Of a stretch of 64,000 bases of DNA, positions 26,808 through 36,722 are shown in pieces. Under the pieces are notes generated by a model. That model made no database searches. It was not told where the DNA came from and worked only from the letters and a program-made list of their open reading frames with translations. The stretch comes from Qipengyuania aestuarii. GTDB taxonomy: Bacteria; Pseudomonadota; Alphaproteobacteria; Sphingomonadales; Sphingomonadaceae. A program made the position numbers and the translations under genes. The DNA is taken from the NCBI RefSeq assembly GCF_019711535.1, contig NZ_JAIGNP010000001.1, forward strand, positions 992,001 to 1,056,000, in the 5' to 3' direction. Position 1 is the stretch's first letter, and each line of letters begins with the position of its first letter.

Positions 26808-29156
26808 CTACCATCCTTCGACTTCGCGCGGCTCTCCGCCGACTTCGAAGGTCGTGTGGTTCGATGCGTTAGAGCTCGCTCCGACCCAAAGATCGAAAGT
26901 TCCGGGGTCCACGACCCAAGTCTTCTCAGCGTCGTTCCAATAACGCACGTGGGTTTCATCGAGCCGGAATGTCACCGTCTTCGTTTCGCCCGGCTGCAAC
27001 CCTATCCGCTGGAAACCCTTGAGTTCGCGCACGGGACGCGATGCACGACCGGCGCGTTGATGGATGTAGAGCTGGACGACCTCGTCTCCGGCGCGCTCGC
27101 CCGTATTGGTGACGTCGACAGACACGTCGATACTGCCACCTGGCGCCAGGGTTTTCCTGCCAAGCGTGGGATTGCCGATCGTGAAATCGGTGTAGCTTAG
27201 CCCGTAGCCGAATTCGAACTGGGGCGTCGACGGCAGATCCCAATATCGCTTGCCCTGATCGTTGGGGGCATGGGTGGCATTGTGGGAGTAATAGATCGGA
27301 ACTTGGCCGACCGAGCGTGGCCATGTGACCGGAAGCTTGCCGCCGGGATTGACGTCTCCAAACAGGGCACGCGCGATTGCGGTGCCTCCGCGCGTGCCAC
27401 CATACCATGCGTGCAAAATTGCAGGCGCGCGCTCAAGTACAGAGCCCAGTTCGAGAGGTCGTCCGCTCATCGTGACGATGACGACCGGCTTACCGGTGGC
27501 AAGCACCGCATCGAAAAGTCTGAGCTGATCGCCGGGCAACGTCAGTTCAGCGCGCGATGCGCCCTCGCCGCTCATGTTTTCCGCCTCACCGATCGCCATG
27601 ATGACAAGATCGGCACCTTCGGCCATTGAAACGGCGCGCGCGAATTCCTCACTCGACCGCTCATCACTCCATTTGGGTTCCGGCTTTGGCCTGCCGGGAA
27701 TATCGAGGACGTCGAACATCGAGGGATAATGGCGCTTGAGCTGGACGCCCGGTGCGGTTTCCACCAACGCCTTGCCAGCCAGTCGATCGCGGACGCCTTC
27801 GAAGACGGTGACGGTTTCGGGCAAGTCGTACTGGAAGGCCCAAGGACCGAGCATGTCCAGTTTCGAGTCTGCCAGCGCACCGATGACGGCGACACGTGCA
27901 TGTTCGCCTGCGCTGAGTGGCAAGGCATTGCCCTTGTTCTGGAGCAGGACGAGCGAGCGTTCTGCTGCGATCCGTGACACCTCCCGGTGTGCGGGATCAG
28001 CCAGTACTTTCGCCGCCGTGGCTTCATCGACGAACGGATTTTCGAACAAGCCCATCTTGAACTTGGCCGTCAGGATGCGTCGCACTGCCCGGTCGAGCCT
28101 TTCGACGTCCAGTTTGCCCTGTCGAACGGATTCGGCGAGGGTTCGGGCCGAGGCTGCGGGGCCGAACGACATCTCCATGTCGTTGCCAGCAGCGATGCTT
28201 CGAACTGCGGCTTCGGCTTCGTCCTTGGCAAAATTCTGGACGACCTGGTTCTTGGTTCCGTTGGCGTCCGAAACCACCCAACCGGTGAAGCCCATCTGGT
28301 CGCGCAGAATGTCTGTGAGCAGCCACTCGTTGCCCACGGCGGGGATGTCGTTCAGATCCGTGTACGCGCTCATGACATTGCCCGCGCCCGCATCGATGGC
28401 TGCGGCGAAGGGCGGCATGAAGACATTGTAGAGTTCGGAATCGGCTATGTAGACGCTGTCGTAATCGCGACCGCCGTCGGCTGCGCCGTAGCCGACAAAG
28501 TGCTTCGGCCCGGCTATCAGGCGGCCGGGCGTGCCGATTTGTGGCCCCTGAAATCCGCGGACCTGCGCACGGGCGAGTGCAGAGGCCAGGAACGGGTCCT
28601 CGCCGGGGCTCTCGACGATGCGGCCCCAGCGTGCGTCGCGTGCAATGTCGAGCATCGGCGCGAAAGTCCAGTGGACGCCGACCGCACGTGCTTCTGACGC
28701 CGCCACAGCCTGCGCGCGTTCGAGCCCGGCCGGATCCCAGGATGCGGCATTGGCAATCGGCACCGGGAAAATGGTGCGTAGTCCGTGCACGACGTCGTAG
28801 CCCACGATCAGGGGGATACCGAGCCGCGTTTCGTCCCTGGCCACCCTTTGCAGCCGGTTGATGATGGTCGGGTCGGTGACGAACAGCAGCGATCCAACCT
28901 GGCTGTCGCGAACCTCGGCCGCGAACTGTTCATACTCGCCGAACATGAATTGCTGAGAGACCTGGCCGGCCTTTTCTTCCAGTGTCATGGCCTGCAGCAA
29001 GGCTTCCGCCCTAGCCTCGGACGAGAGGGATTGGTCCATCCATGCCCGATCTTCAGTGACCTGCGCTTCCACAGGTTCGGTTGCCGAGACGGATGACGTG
29101 ACCGCTATCGCGGACGCACCGGCGAGAACGCATGCGGCAAGTGATATCCGGACCAT
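26808..29156 (-). CDS. Beta-glucosidase, glycoside hydrolase family 3 (BglX type)
   Basis: A 782-residue secreted enzyme: signal peptide (1-26), GH3 N-terminal barrel (about 45-370) with the substrate-binding stretch GPKHFVGYGAADGGRDYD and catalytic nucleophile Asp near residue 295 in WVVSDANGT, GH3 C-terminal alpha/beta domain (about 400-620) with acid/base candidates in IGEAENMSGEGASRAEL, and a fibronectin III-like domain (690-770). It removes terminal beta-linked sugars in the periplasm. It lies 88 bases downstream of the TonB receptor gene on the same strand, so the pair probably handles one glycan: the receptor imports oligomers and this enzyme trims them. Sugar specificity is not readable. 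Confidence 0.9.
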   Translation of the reverse strand: MVRISLAACVLAGASAIAVTSSVSATEPVEAQVTEDRAWMDQSLSSEARAEALLQAMTLEEKAGQVSQQFMFGEYEQFAAEVRDSQVGSLLFVTDPTIINRLQRVARDETRLGIPLIVGYDVVHGLRTIFPVPIANAASWDPAGLERAQAVAASEARAVGVHWTFAPMLDIARDARWGRIVESPGEDPFLASALARAQVRGFQGPQIGTPGRLIAGPKHFVGYGAADGGRDYDSVYIADSELYNVFMPPFAAAIDAGAGNVMSAYTDLNDIPAVGNEWLLTDILRDQMGFTGWVVSDANGTKNQVVQNFAKDEAEAAVRSIAAGNDMEMSFGPAASARTLAESVRQGKLDVERLDRAVRRILTAKFKMGLFENPFVDEATAAKVLADPAHREVSRIAAERSLVLLQNKGNALPLSAGEHARVAVIGALADSKLDMLGPWAFQYDLPETVTVFEGVRDRLAGKALVETAPGVQLKRHYPSMFDVLDIPGRPKPEPKWSDERSSEEFARAVSMAEGADLVIMAIGEAENMSGEGASRAELTLPGDQLRLFDAVLATGKPVVIVTMSGRPLELGSVLERAPAILHAWYGGTRGGTAIARALFGDVNPGGKLPVTWPRSVGQVPIYYSHNATHAPNDQGKRYWDLPSTPQFEFGYGLSYTDFTIGNPTLGRKTLAPGGSIDVSVDVTNTGERAGDEVVQLYIHQRAGRASRPVRELKGFQRIGLQPGETKTVTFRLDETHVRYWNDAEKTWVVDPGTFDLWVGASSNASNHTTFEVGGEPREVEGW

Positions 29157-29244
29157 ATCGTCGGTTTCCCTTTATTCATTGTTCGCTCAAGCAAGCATTT
29201 GTCGGGCGATGAGGCGAAAAGGCCGCAGCGCCCGCGCAATCGGC

Positions 29245-31599
29245 TCAGAAGCTAAAGCGTGCCCGGATCCCGGCGTAGCGGCGCGCATCGCGGGGCAATG
29301 TCTGGGCAACGAGGCCCGCGCTACCGCCCGCCGGCGTGCCGAGGGCCGAAGCGTAGGATTTGTCGAAGAGATTGCTCACGAACAGCGCTATCCGCATACC
29401 TCCACGTTCGTTCTGGTCGATCCCGATGCTCGCGTTTACCAGAGCATACGCGTCTTGCACCAGCAGAGGATTGGCGAGGAGGCTGTAACTGACATCGCTT
29501 TGATAGTTCACATCCGCCTGGACGAAGGCATCGAATGGCATCGAAGGCATGTAGATGTCATATTTGGCGCCCAGGTTGAACTTCCATTCGGGAGCATTGC
29601 TCAACCTCTCGCCGGCGAGATCCTGCAGTCCCGTAGGCGAGCCCGCCACCGGCAGGCAGCCCTCGGCTTCCGTCTGACCCGTGTAACATTGTGCATTGGG
29701 GAACTTTAGAATTTTGGCATCAGTGTAGCTGATACCGCCATCTATCCGCAGGGCCTCGATGGGCCGGGCCTCGAGCTCCACTTCGATGCCGCGGGTCCGT
29801 ACCGAACCTACGTTGTTGAGCTGAAGCTGGATCGTCCCGTCCGGCAATTGGACACCCGACTGCGCCTGAAAGTTGCTGAAGTCCGTCCAGAACGCAGCAA
29901 CGTTCAGCTGCACACGATTATCGAGGAAACGGCTCTTCAATCCGAGTTCGTAGGCGTCCGAGGTTTCAGGCTTGACTGGATCGGCGGCCCGGGCTGGAGT
30001 GAAGCCGGTCGAGATATCGTAGCCCTGCCCCTTATAACCGGTCGAATAGGACGCATAAGCCATCACGCCATCTGACAGGTCTTGACGAAGGGCGATCTTG
30101 CCAGTGACGACGCTGTCGGATGCCTCTCCGACGCACAGGCTGTTGCATCTGGCATTGTTGGCTGGCGGAACCGCTGGGGCGACATTGTTGATGTAAGTGA
30201 CGTCGATCTTTTCATGGTTGGCGCGCAGGCCGACATCGACATGCGTGCTTTGTGCAAGATCAAAGCTGACCTGGCCGAAAGCGGCGTAACTTTTCGTGCC
30301 GTTTGACGAATTCCACTGCGCGACTGCCGGTCCTGAGGGGCCGCGATCGAACGTCCGATCGGTCTCACCGTTCGCGTAGAACAGCCCAGCCACGTAATTG
30401 ACCGGACCGCCGCCATTCGACGCCAGCCGCAGTTCCTGCGCGAATTGGCTGGCCATATAGCTGCTCTCAGCCACAATGCCGTTGGGCAAACCGATGACGG
30501 TGCCGACGATATAATCAAAATCTTCGATGAAGCGGAAACGCCAGTCCTGATAACTGGTAATCGAAACCAGGTCGACAGAACCGAGATCGACTGTCACGCG
30601 TCCGCTCACCAAGGCCGATTTGCTTTTGTTGAACAGGGGGCCGTCGAAGGCAGTGTCGAAATTGTCCTCGCCGGGCGTAATACCGACCAGCGTATTGCTA
30701 AGCGGCGAACCATAGATCGCAGAGCCCGCAGGAACGGTCCGGTAAGTTCGTGCGGTGCCGTCGCTTTCCGAAACGGAGTACGTGCCGGTCAGGTCGATCT
30801 CCACGATCGGCGACGGCTCGATCGCAAGCCGCCCTCGCACGCCGTAACTCTTGTCGTTGTTCAGGCGCCGCCCATCGTAAACATTATCGATGTAACCCGC
30901 GCGATCGCCATAGAAGCCATTGAGACGGAAGCCGACGCTGTCGCCAATCGGACCGGAAACAACGCCATCGATGCGGTATTGTTCATCCGTCGTCACCGTG
31001 CCGGTTACCGCACCGGTTAGATAGCGGGTCGGACCTTCAGATACGATGTTGAGCGCCCCGGCAGATGCGTTCTTACCGAAAAGAGTGCCCTGCGGCCCGC
31101 GAAGAACCTCGATTCGGGCGACGTCGCTCAATCCGGAAAACGCTTGCGCCTGCTGCAGCAGCGCAACGTCATCGACAATGACGGCAACCGACGGCTCGAT
31201 CGCCGTCGAAAATGCGATTGTGCCGATCCCGCGCAGATTGATCGAGTTGTTGGTTGGAACGTTACCTTGGGTCACGGTCAGGCTCGGCGCGAGCCGGGGC
31301 AGATCGGAGACTGTGGCGACATTTCGATTCACAAGAGCGTCGGCGCTGATGGCGGTGACCGCGACCGGGACGTCTTGAAGATTCTGCGAACGCTTTTGCG
31401 CGGTGACAACGATGACATCCAGCGTGCCTTCAGGGGCAGTCCGGTCATTAATGACCGACTGTTCGCCCGCCTGATCGGACGCGTCTTTGTCGCTGGCCTC
31501 ATCCGGCGTTTGCGACGGAACGATGGCGCCGCTTTGCGCCGCGACCGGAACGGCACTCATAAGTGCGGAACTAGCCAGAAGTGCCGATAGAATTCGCAT
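29245..31599 (-). CDS. TonB-dependent receptor (glycan/uronate uptake candidate)
   Basis: A 784-residue outer-membrane receptor with a signal peptide (1-21, ending VAAQ), then a linker and the sphingomonad-style TonB box and plug start (LDVIVVTAQKRSQNLQDVPVAV). The plug contains NLRGIG, RIEVLRGPQGTLFGKNASAGALNIVS, and the 22-stranded barrel ends in RARFSF with a C-terminal Phe. It precedes the GH3 enzyme and is divergent from the GH2 enzyme, so a plant- or algal-type glycoside is the likely cargo. A promoter-like TTGACA with an operator-like box lies upstream at 31658-31674. Confidence 0.93.
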   Translation of the reverse strand: MRILSALLASSALMSAVPVAAQSGAIVPSQTPDEASDKDASDQAGEQSVINDRTAPEGTLDVIVVTAQKRSQNLQDVPVAVTAISADALVNRNVATVSDLPRLAPSLTVTQGNVPTNNSINLRGIGTIAFSTAIEPSVAVIVDDVALLQQAQAFSGLSDVARIEVLRGPQGTLFGKNASAGALNIVSEGPTRYLTGAVTGTVTTDEQYRIDGVVSGPIGDSVGFRLNGFYGDRAGYIDNVYDGRRLNNDKSYGVRGRLAIEPSPIVEIDLTGTYSVSESDGTARTYRTVPAGSAIYGSPLSNTLVGITPGEDNFDTAFDGPLFNKSKSALVSGRVTVDLGSVDLVSITSYQDWRFRFIEDFDYIVGTVIGLPNGIVAESSYMASQFAQELRLASNGGGPVNYVAGLFYANGETDRTFDRGPSGPAVAQWNSSNGTKSYAAFGQVSFDLAQSTHVDVGLRANHEKIDVTYINNVAPAVPPANNARCNSLCVGEASDSVVTGKIALRQDLSDGVMAYASYSTGYKGQGYDISTGFTPARAADPVKPETSDAYELGLKSRFLDNRVQLNVAAFWTDFSNFQAQSGVQLPDGTIQLQLNNVGSVRTRGIEVELEARPIEALRIDGGISYTDAKILKFPNAQCYTGQTEAEGCLPVAGSPTGLQDLAGERLSNAPEWKFNLGAKYDIYMPSMPFDAFVQADVNYQSDVSYSLLANPLLVQDAYALVNASIGIDQNERGGMRIALFVSNLFDKSYASALGTPAGGSAGLVAQTLPRDARRYAGIRARFSF

Positions 31600-32098
31600 C
31601 GAATCTCTCCCAAGGATCGTCGCGTATCTCGCGATCTGGTCTTACCGATTATTTCTTTTGGTAGACCATGTCAAGCGCATGACCGAAGCGGCCTGATAAA
31701 TGGGAGCCGGCTGACAGCGCCTTGGGCCGTGGGGGCGAGGAGAGCGCCCACGAGTTTTCCAACTCCCGCCTCATCATCTAACCATTGGGACTCCTGTTTT
31801 CCGGGTTCCACTCAAAGGGTAACGCAATAGGAGAACGAAGCTCTCGACCTCCCGCCATTTCCTACAGACCCAAACTGGATCGCGCACCTCAGGGCCATAT
31901 GGGGCGCATGGTTTCAACCCCATCCCGGCTGTCACAGCAGTCGTAATCGGTAAGGCGTAATCACAGAACCGCCCTGCAGTGCAGGGATTGCGATCGTCTA
32001 CTCGAAGTAAAGGTCCACACGGACCACCCAAATCTTGATACCACTGGCCAGACCGATTCTGAAATGCTAGCGGAGTGGTATTGGGGAAAGGAAGCCGT
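31600..32098. other. Divergent regulatory region between TonB receptor and GH2 genes
   Basis: 499 bases with no credible gene. The receptor-proximal part holds the promoter and operator-like site described separately. The rest, up to the GH2 ribosome site near 32086-32094, contains only unsupported short frames. Confidence 0.6.
31646..31674 (-). promoter_or_regulatory. Putative promoter with ExuR/UxuR-like operator for the TonB receptor-GH3 operon
   Basis: On the minus strand TTGACA (31674-31669) is followed after 17 bases by TAATCG (31651-31646), a weak -10. Directly after the -35, ATGGTCTACCAA (31669-31658) matches 10 of 12 positions of the ExuR/UxuR core TTGGTATACCAA and is palindromic in its centre (TGGT-ct-ACCA). 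A site between -35 and -10 is the standard place for a repressor. Confidence 0.5.
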
Positions 32099-34804
32099 AT
32101 GCGTAGCACCTTGATGATATTGCTAATGGCGGGCATCGCCTGTCCGGGCGTTGCCGCGCCGCCGCAATCGACGGAAACAGAGATCGTCTCGCCAGCTCCT
32201 CGCGCTCTGACAGTGCTTACCGATGGCTGGGTATTCAAGCAGGGCGATCTCGTCGGCGACCCGTCGTCCCCATCCTTCGACGACAGCGCGTGGGAGGATG
32301 TAACGATCCCCCACACCTGGAATCGTGTAGGTTATTACAAACCCGATCCGCAGGCGCATATTCATCGCCCCGAGACGATCGACAAGTCGCAAGGCGTCGG
32401 TTGGTATCGCCTGGAGTTCAGAACCCCACCCCATGCATCAGAAAAGCGTGTGTGGCTTGAATTCGATGCGGCCAGCCGGGTGGCAAGTGTCTGGGTGAAT
32501 GGAAAGAAGCTCGGCGAGCATCGCGGCGGATTTTCCCGGTTTCGTTTCGATGCGACCGAGGCCCTCGATGCCTCGGGGGTGAATGTCCTTACCGTTCGCA
32601 CCGACAACAGCCCACCCGACGGCCAGACCGAAGCGACGGCGGATGTGTTGCCGCTCGCCGGCGACTTCTTCGTCCATGGCGGGCTGTATCGTCCTGTTCG
32701 ACTGGTAGTCGTAGACCCGGTGCACATCGATCTTTCGGATTACGGCAGCGCCGGATTCTCCGCAACCACGATCGCTGCGAGCGATACGGAGGCGAAAGTC
32801 GCGGTTGTTGCGAAGGTCGCGAACCAATCGGCCAAAGCTGCGCGGGTACAGGTTTCTGTGCGGTTGATCGACACCGACGGCCGCGCTGCGGCGCACTCTG
32901 TCAACGCGCTCTCCATCGGTCCGAACGCCAAGGGTGATGTGAAGACGATGCTCTCCGTCGCCGACCCGCGGCTGTGGCAGGGAACAGAAGACCCTCATCT
33001 TTACGATCTGGTCATCGAGGTGGCAGATCATCGCGGTCGCGTGCTCGACCGGATCAGAAAACCCTTCGGTATCCGCACAATCTCTATCGATCCCGACAAG
33101 GGCCTCTTCCTGAACGGTCGTCATGTGACCGTGCGCGGAGTCGGATATCATCAGGATCGCGAGGGCAAAGGTTGGGCAGTCGGTGCCGCCGACACCGAAC
33201 AGGATGTCGCCATCCTGCGTGAAATGGGTGTGAATGCCATCCGCCTCTCGCATTATCAGCATGGCCAGGTCATCCACGATCTTGCGGATCGCTACGGACT
33301 GTTGCTCTGGGACGAAATTCCGCTCGTATCCGTATGGACCCGGCGCGGCGAACTGGTTCCGCGTCCAGCCTTGGTTGAAAATGCGGCGCAGCAGCTACGC
33401 GAGCTGATCCGCCAGAACCGCAATCATCCCTCAGTGGTCACATGGGGCATCGCCAACGAGGTGGATTTCGGAAATTCCTTCCCAGCTTTTCTGACCGGAT
33501 TCCCCGAGGGGCAGGCTCCCGATCCAATGCCGCTGCTCGAAATGTTGCAGTCCGTGGCACAAGAAGAGGATGCGAGTCGCCCCACAGTACTTGCCACCTG
33601 CTGCGAAGGGCGATTGTTCGATGACGGCGTTGATATTCCGACAACCGCTGCGGCGGCCGATCTCGGAGGCGCCAACCGCTACTTCGGCTGGTATTTCGGC
33701 AAGCCCGGAGACTTGGGCCCACATCTCGACCAGCTGCGCGCCTTGCGCCCCGAGCAGCCGCTATCCGTAAGCGAATACGGCGCGGGCGGTGCGACCACGA
33801 TCCATACCGACGATGTCCTTGGCGGGCCGATCGATTCGCGTGGGATCAGGCAGCCGGAGGAATATCTGGGCTATATTCACGAGGAAGCGTGGAAGGCGAT
33901 CGACGCTCGACCCTATCTGTGGGCCACATGGCTGTGGAATGCATTCGACTTCGCCACCACGATCCGCACCGAAGGCGATGCGCAGGACATCAATACCAAG
34001 GGTCTCGTCACTTACGACCGCGAGATCCGTAAGGATGCCTATTATTTCTACAGGGCCAATTGGTCGGATGCGCCGACCGTCCATATCAACGGCCGCCGCT
34101 ATGTCGACCGCGCCTATCGCGTCACCGACATACGTGTGTACAGCAATGCTCTGGAAACGCAGCTAACGCTCAACGGTCGCTCGCTCGGAAGCAAGCGTGA
34201 TTGTCCGCAGCGCATCTGCGTTTGGTCTGATGTCACGCTCAGCCCCGGCAAGAATATGGTGGTCGCGCGTGGAGATTTCTCAACTGGCGCAATCGCGGAC
34301 GAAGTGAGCTGGTCGCTATCGCAAGACTCGGCGCTGGCTTTCCGTATCGATTCCGGCGCCATCGTCGCAGCACCCGCCAAGGTTCGATACGGATCGGATG
34401 CCTTCTTTAACGGGGGTGCGACTGGTTCGCTCGATCAACCGGCAGATTATGGCAAGCCTGCCGTACCTGCGACGATTTCGGGGACAGAGGAAACGGCCAT
34501 CGCGGCGACTTACCGCAGCGGGCAATTCGAATACACAATCCCTCTCACGCCCGGCCGGTATCGCGTCCTGCTGACATTCGTCGAGCCTGCCGCCGGGCCG
34601 GGGGAGCGGATCTTCGATGTGCGAGCGAACGGCGAGACTATTGTCAAAGCGCTGGACATTGCGCGCGTGGCAGGCGGTACGAGTATCGCGATCAAGCGGT
34701 CGGTGGAAGTGTCTGTCGCGAACGACACTCTGACGCTTGGATTTGAGCCGTCAAAAGGTGAAGCGATCGTGTCGGCGATCGAAGTCATTCCAGCAGATCT
34801 GTGA
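32099..34804 (+). CDS. Glycoside hydrolase family 2 enzyme with C-terminal malectin-like domain
   Basis: A 901-residue exported enzyme: signal peptide (1-20), GH2 sugar-binding jelly roll (about 45-205, with WYRLEFRTP and WLEFDAASRVASVWVNG), immunoglobulin-like GH2 domain (210-330), catalytic barrel (335-640). The acid/base is Glu454 in GIANEVDF and the nucleophile Glu559 in SVSEYGAGG. An NTKG motif follows; NxKG is needed for carboxylate recognition in beta-glucuronidases but also occurs in many GH2 beta-galactosidases, so the substrate is open. A malectin-like carbohydrate-binding region closes the protein (about 800-900). The ATG at 32099 is preceded by AAGGAAG. The uronate genes nearby favour, but do not prove, beta-glucuronidase activity. 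Confidence 0.88.
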   Translation: MRSTLMILLMAGIACPGVAAPPQSTETEIVSPAPRALTVLTDGWVFKQGDLVGDPSSPSFDDSAWEDVTIPHTWNRVGYYKPDPQAHIHRPETIDKSQGVGWYRLEFRTPPHASEKRVWLEFDAASRVASVWVNGKKLGEHRGGFSRFRFDATEALDASGVNVLTVRTDNSPPDGQTEATADVLPLAGDFFVHGGLYRPVRLVVVDPVHIDLSDYGSAGFSATTIAASDTEAKVAVVAKVANQSAKAARVQVSVRLIDTDGRAAAHSVNALSIGPNAKGDVKTMLSVADPRLWQGTEDPHLYDLVIEVADHRGRVLDRIRKPFGIRTISIDPDKGLFLNGRHVTVRGVGYHQDREGKGWAVGAADTEQDVAILREMGVNAIRLSHYQHGQVIHDLADRYGLLLWDEIPLVSVWTRRGELVPRPALVENAAQQLRELIRQNRNHPSVVTWGIANEVDFGNSFPAFLTGFPEGQAPDPMPLLEMLQSVAQEEDASRPTVLATCCEGRLFDDGVDIPTTAAAADLGGANRYFGWYFGKPGDLGPHLDQLRALRPEQPLSVSEYGAGGATTIHTDDVLGGPIDSRGIRQPEEYLGYIHEEAWKAIDARPYLWATWLWNAFDFATTIRTEGDAQDINTKGLVTYDREIRKDAYYFYRANWSDAPTVHINGRRYVDRAYRVTDIRVYSNALETQLTLNGRSLGSKRDCPQRICVWSDVTLSPGKNMVVARGDFSTGAIADEVSWSLSQDSALAFRIDSGAIVAAPAKVRYGSDAFFNGGATGSLDQPADYGKPAVPATISGTEETAIAATYRSGQFEYTIPLTPGRYRVLLTFVEPAAGPGERIFDVRANGETIVKALDIARVAGGTSIAIKRSVEVSVANDTLTLGFEPSKGEAIVSAIEVIPADL

Positions 34805-34855
34805 ACAGAGCTTTCGCATGAAGAACATTGGGACGCTCGGCGAGAAAAGTTCCGC

Positions 34856-35350
34856 TTGGACTTAGAAAACGAGTTTGGTCTCCAGTTTGAAGATGCCGAC
34901 GTTGGTCCGAGTGCAAGCCTGCCGGCGTTTGTTATGTTCATCACTGCCAATTGGGAATGGGTCGGCCCAAGTGCACTCGCCATATTCTTCGGCGGCAAAC
35001 GCGTCGAGGATAGTTGGAATTGGTGGGTTGCCAAAGCCAAGATAATTAAGAGAGTAGCGGATAAGAAGCAGATAAAGCTTAATCGCAATGGCGCGGCTAT
35101 ACTCGCTGTAAACGCAGTGATGCGTGACTTCTCCGATACGCCTTTGGAAATAAAGCTACTTCGATATGGGGTCGCTCACATGGGCGAACCAGACAATCTC
35201 AAAGCCTTCGAGATAGAGAACGAAATAAAGGGGTCGACTGACACGCTTTACCTTGGCTTTATCAAACATATCTTCGAGATCGAGGCCGACGGTAATGTGT
35301 TTCGGGCCCAAGTAGATGGCGCTGAGGTGGAAATCAGTCGTGTCGACTGA
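34856..35350 (+). CDS. Hypothetical protein, possibly 5'-damaged
   Basis: Not recognised. A 164-residue frame with acidic N-terminus, one possible membrane segment (about 22-45, WVGPSALAIFFGG) and a Lys-rich middle. Its only start is TTG at 34856 without a clear ribosome site. An ATG at 34818 with a reasonable lead opens another frame that reads 15 codons and stops at 34863; a one-base slip near 34855 would join the two. The gene is less GC-rich than its neighbours. It may be a decaying or recently acquired gene. Confidence 0.45.
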   Translation: MDLENEFGLQFEDADVGPSASLPAFVMFITANWEWVGPSALAIFFGGKRVEDSWNWWVAKAKIIKRVADKKQIKLNRNGAAILAVNAVMRDFSDTPLEIKLLRYGVAHMGEPDNLKAFEIENEIKGSTDTLYLGFIKHIFEIEADGNVFRAQVDGAEVEISRVD

Positions 35351-35478
35351 TGAGCCGTTTCCAGACCGGCGACTTATGCGAGAAGCTGCCATTCGCGCTT
35401 CGGTGCCAGTGCGGACCTTTCTCACTCGCCGCGCGCACCACACTCGGGCGCGAGGGCCCAGGCGTGTGATCATTCAAG

Positions 35479-35506
35479 AAGGCGCGCACCTGAAGGTACG
35501 CGCCTT
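35479..35506 (-). terminator. Probable terminator of the SDR gene
   Basis: AAGGCGCGCACC - TGAA - GGTACGCGCCTT forms a 12-bp stem with one mismatch and a 4-base loop, beginning 6 bases after the SDR stop on the minus strand. The T-run after it is weak. Confidence 0.6.
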
Positions 35507-35512
35507 GCTCGA

Positions 35513-36286
35513 TTAATATTTGTAGGACTGCCCACCATCGATCGTGATGACAGCCCCGTTAATGAAACCGCTCTCTCCCGACAGAAGAAACGCAACGAGC
35601 GCGGCGACCTCTTCCGGTTTGCCGAACCGCTTCATCGGGTTGGGCTCCACGAACTCCTTGCCCGCCTCTTCCCAGTTATCGCCGGCCATCTGCCTAAGCG
35701 ATCCTTCGACCATCGGGGTCATAATCGCACCGGGGGCGATGGCATTGATCTGGATACCGTACTGACCATACTCGATCGCACTGTTGCGGGTCAGGCCAAC
35801 GACGCCGTGCTTGCTCGCGGCGTAGCCTGACTGGTTGCCGACCCCGCGAATACCGCCAACCGATGCGGTGTTGACGATCGTTCCGCTGCCCTGGTCGCGC
35901 ATAACTTTCAGCACTTCAGCCATTCCGTAGAACACGCCATTGAGGTTAATCCCGACGACCTTCGCGAATTCGTTGTTCCCGAAGTCCTCGGTGAGGTTCT
36001 GCCGCCCCTCGATCCCGGCATTGTTGAAAAAGCCGTCGATCCGGCCGAACCGGTCCAGCGTTTTCTTTACGTATTCGCTCACCTTGTGGGCGTCGGACAC
36101 ATCGGCGGCTACGGTCAGCACCTCTGTTCCGTCCGGCAACCCGGCCGCTGCATCTTTTAGGCTGTCCTCCTGCAGGTCCACCAGAACAAGCTTGGCGCCT
36201 TCCTCCGCAAGACGATGGGCGGTCGCCAGGCCGAGGCCCGAAGCACCACCGGTTATGATCACGACCTTGTCGGTAAAACGTTGCAT
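35513..36286 (-). CDS. Short-chain dehydrogenase/reductase (FabG-like)
   Basis: A 257-residue classical SDR: cofactor motif TGGASGLG (about 12-19), Asp at the end of strand 2 (VLVDLQ) suggesting NAD preference, NNAG (about 87-90), catalytic Ser in NTASVGG, YAASK (Tyr and Lys about 157 and 161), and the C-terminal SGESGFINGAVITIDGGQSYKY. It probably oxidises or reduces a sugar, steroid or small alcohol; the family does not reveal which. The ATG at 36286 follows AAAGGAACTGAC; the frame extends upstream but without SDR-like sequence. A hairpin follows the stop. Confidence 0.88.
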   Translation of the reverse strand: MQRFTDKVVIITGGASGLGLATAHRLAEEGAKLVLVDLQEDSLKDAAAGLPDGTEVLTVAADVSDAHKVSEYVKKTLDRFGRIDGFFNNAGIEGRQNLTEDFGNNEFAKVVGINLNGVFYGMAEVLKVMRDQGSGTIVNTASVGGIRGVGNQSGYAASKHGVVGLTRNSAIEYGQYGIQINAIAPGAIMTPMVEGSLRQMAGDNWEEAGKEFVEPNPMKRFGKPEEVAALVAFLLSGESGFINGAVITIDGGQSYKY

Positions 36287-36722
36287 GTCAGTTCCTTTCT
36301 CGAATGCATCAAAAGTAGATGTAATGGGCCGGCACGTTCGCAGAAAGAGCAGCCGCTTCTGCTGCCTCAGCGCAGGCCGAGAGTTCGGCATCGGACCCTA
36401 ACCAGGTTATGGAGAGCGAAGTCTTGAAGTGGGTGAGTCTCAGCGATTTCAGGCTTTGGCAGCCTAACGGAGCCGCCCCGGCGAGATACAGCAGTGGCAC
36501 GATCTGCATAAGGGTCGGTGCCACCCGGGCGTACTCAAGGTTTTCGAGCAAACGCAGCGCGGAAATCGAACTGATAGCCCAAGGGGTGGAGGGCATCGAT
36601 CGAGAGCTATAGCACCGGGGTGTCGGCATCGGCATATAGATGCGCGAGCATCAACGAGGTTCCGTCCTGCGTCGTCAAACCGCGAGGAAAGAGCCGCGAG
36701 ATACCGACGGCCACCAGCGAAA

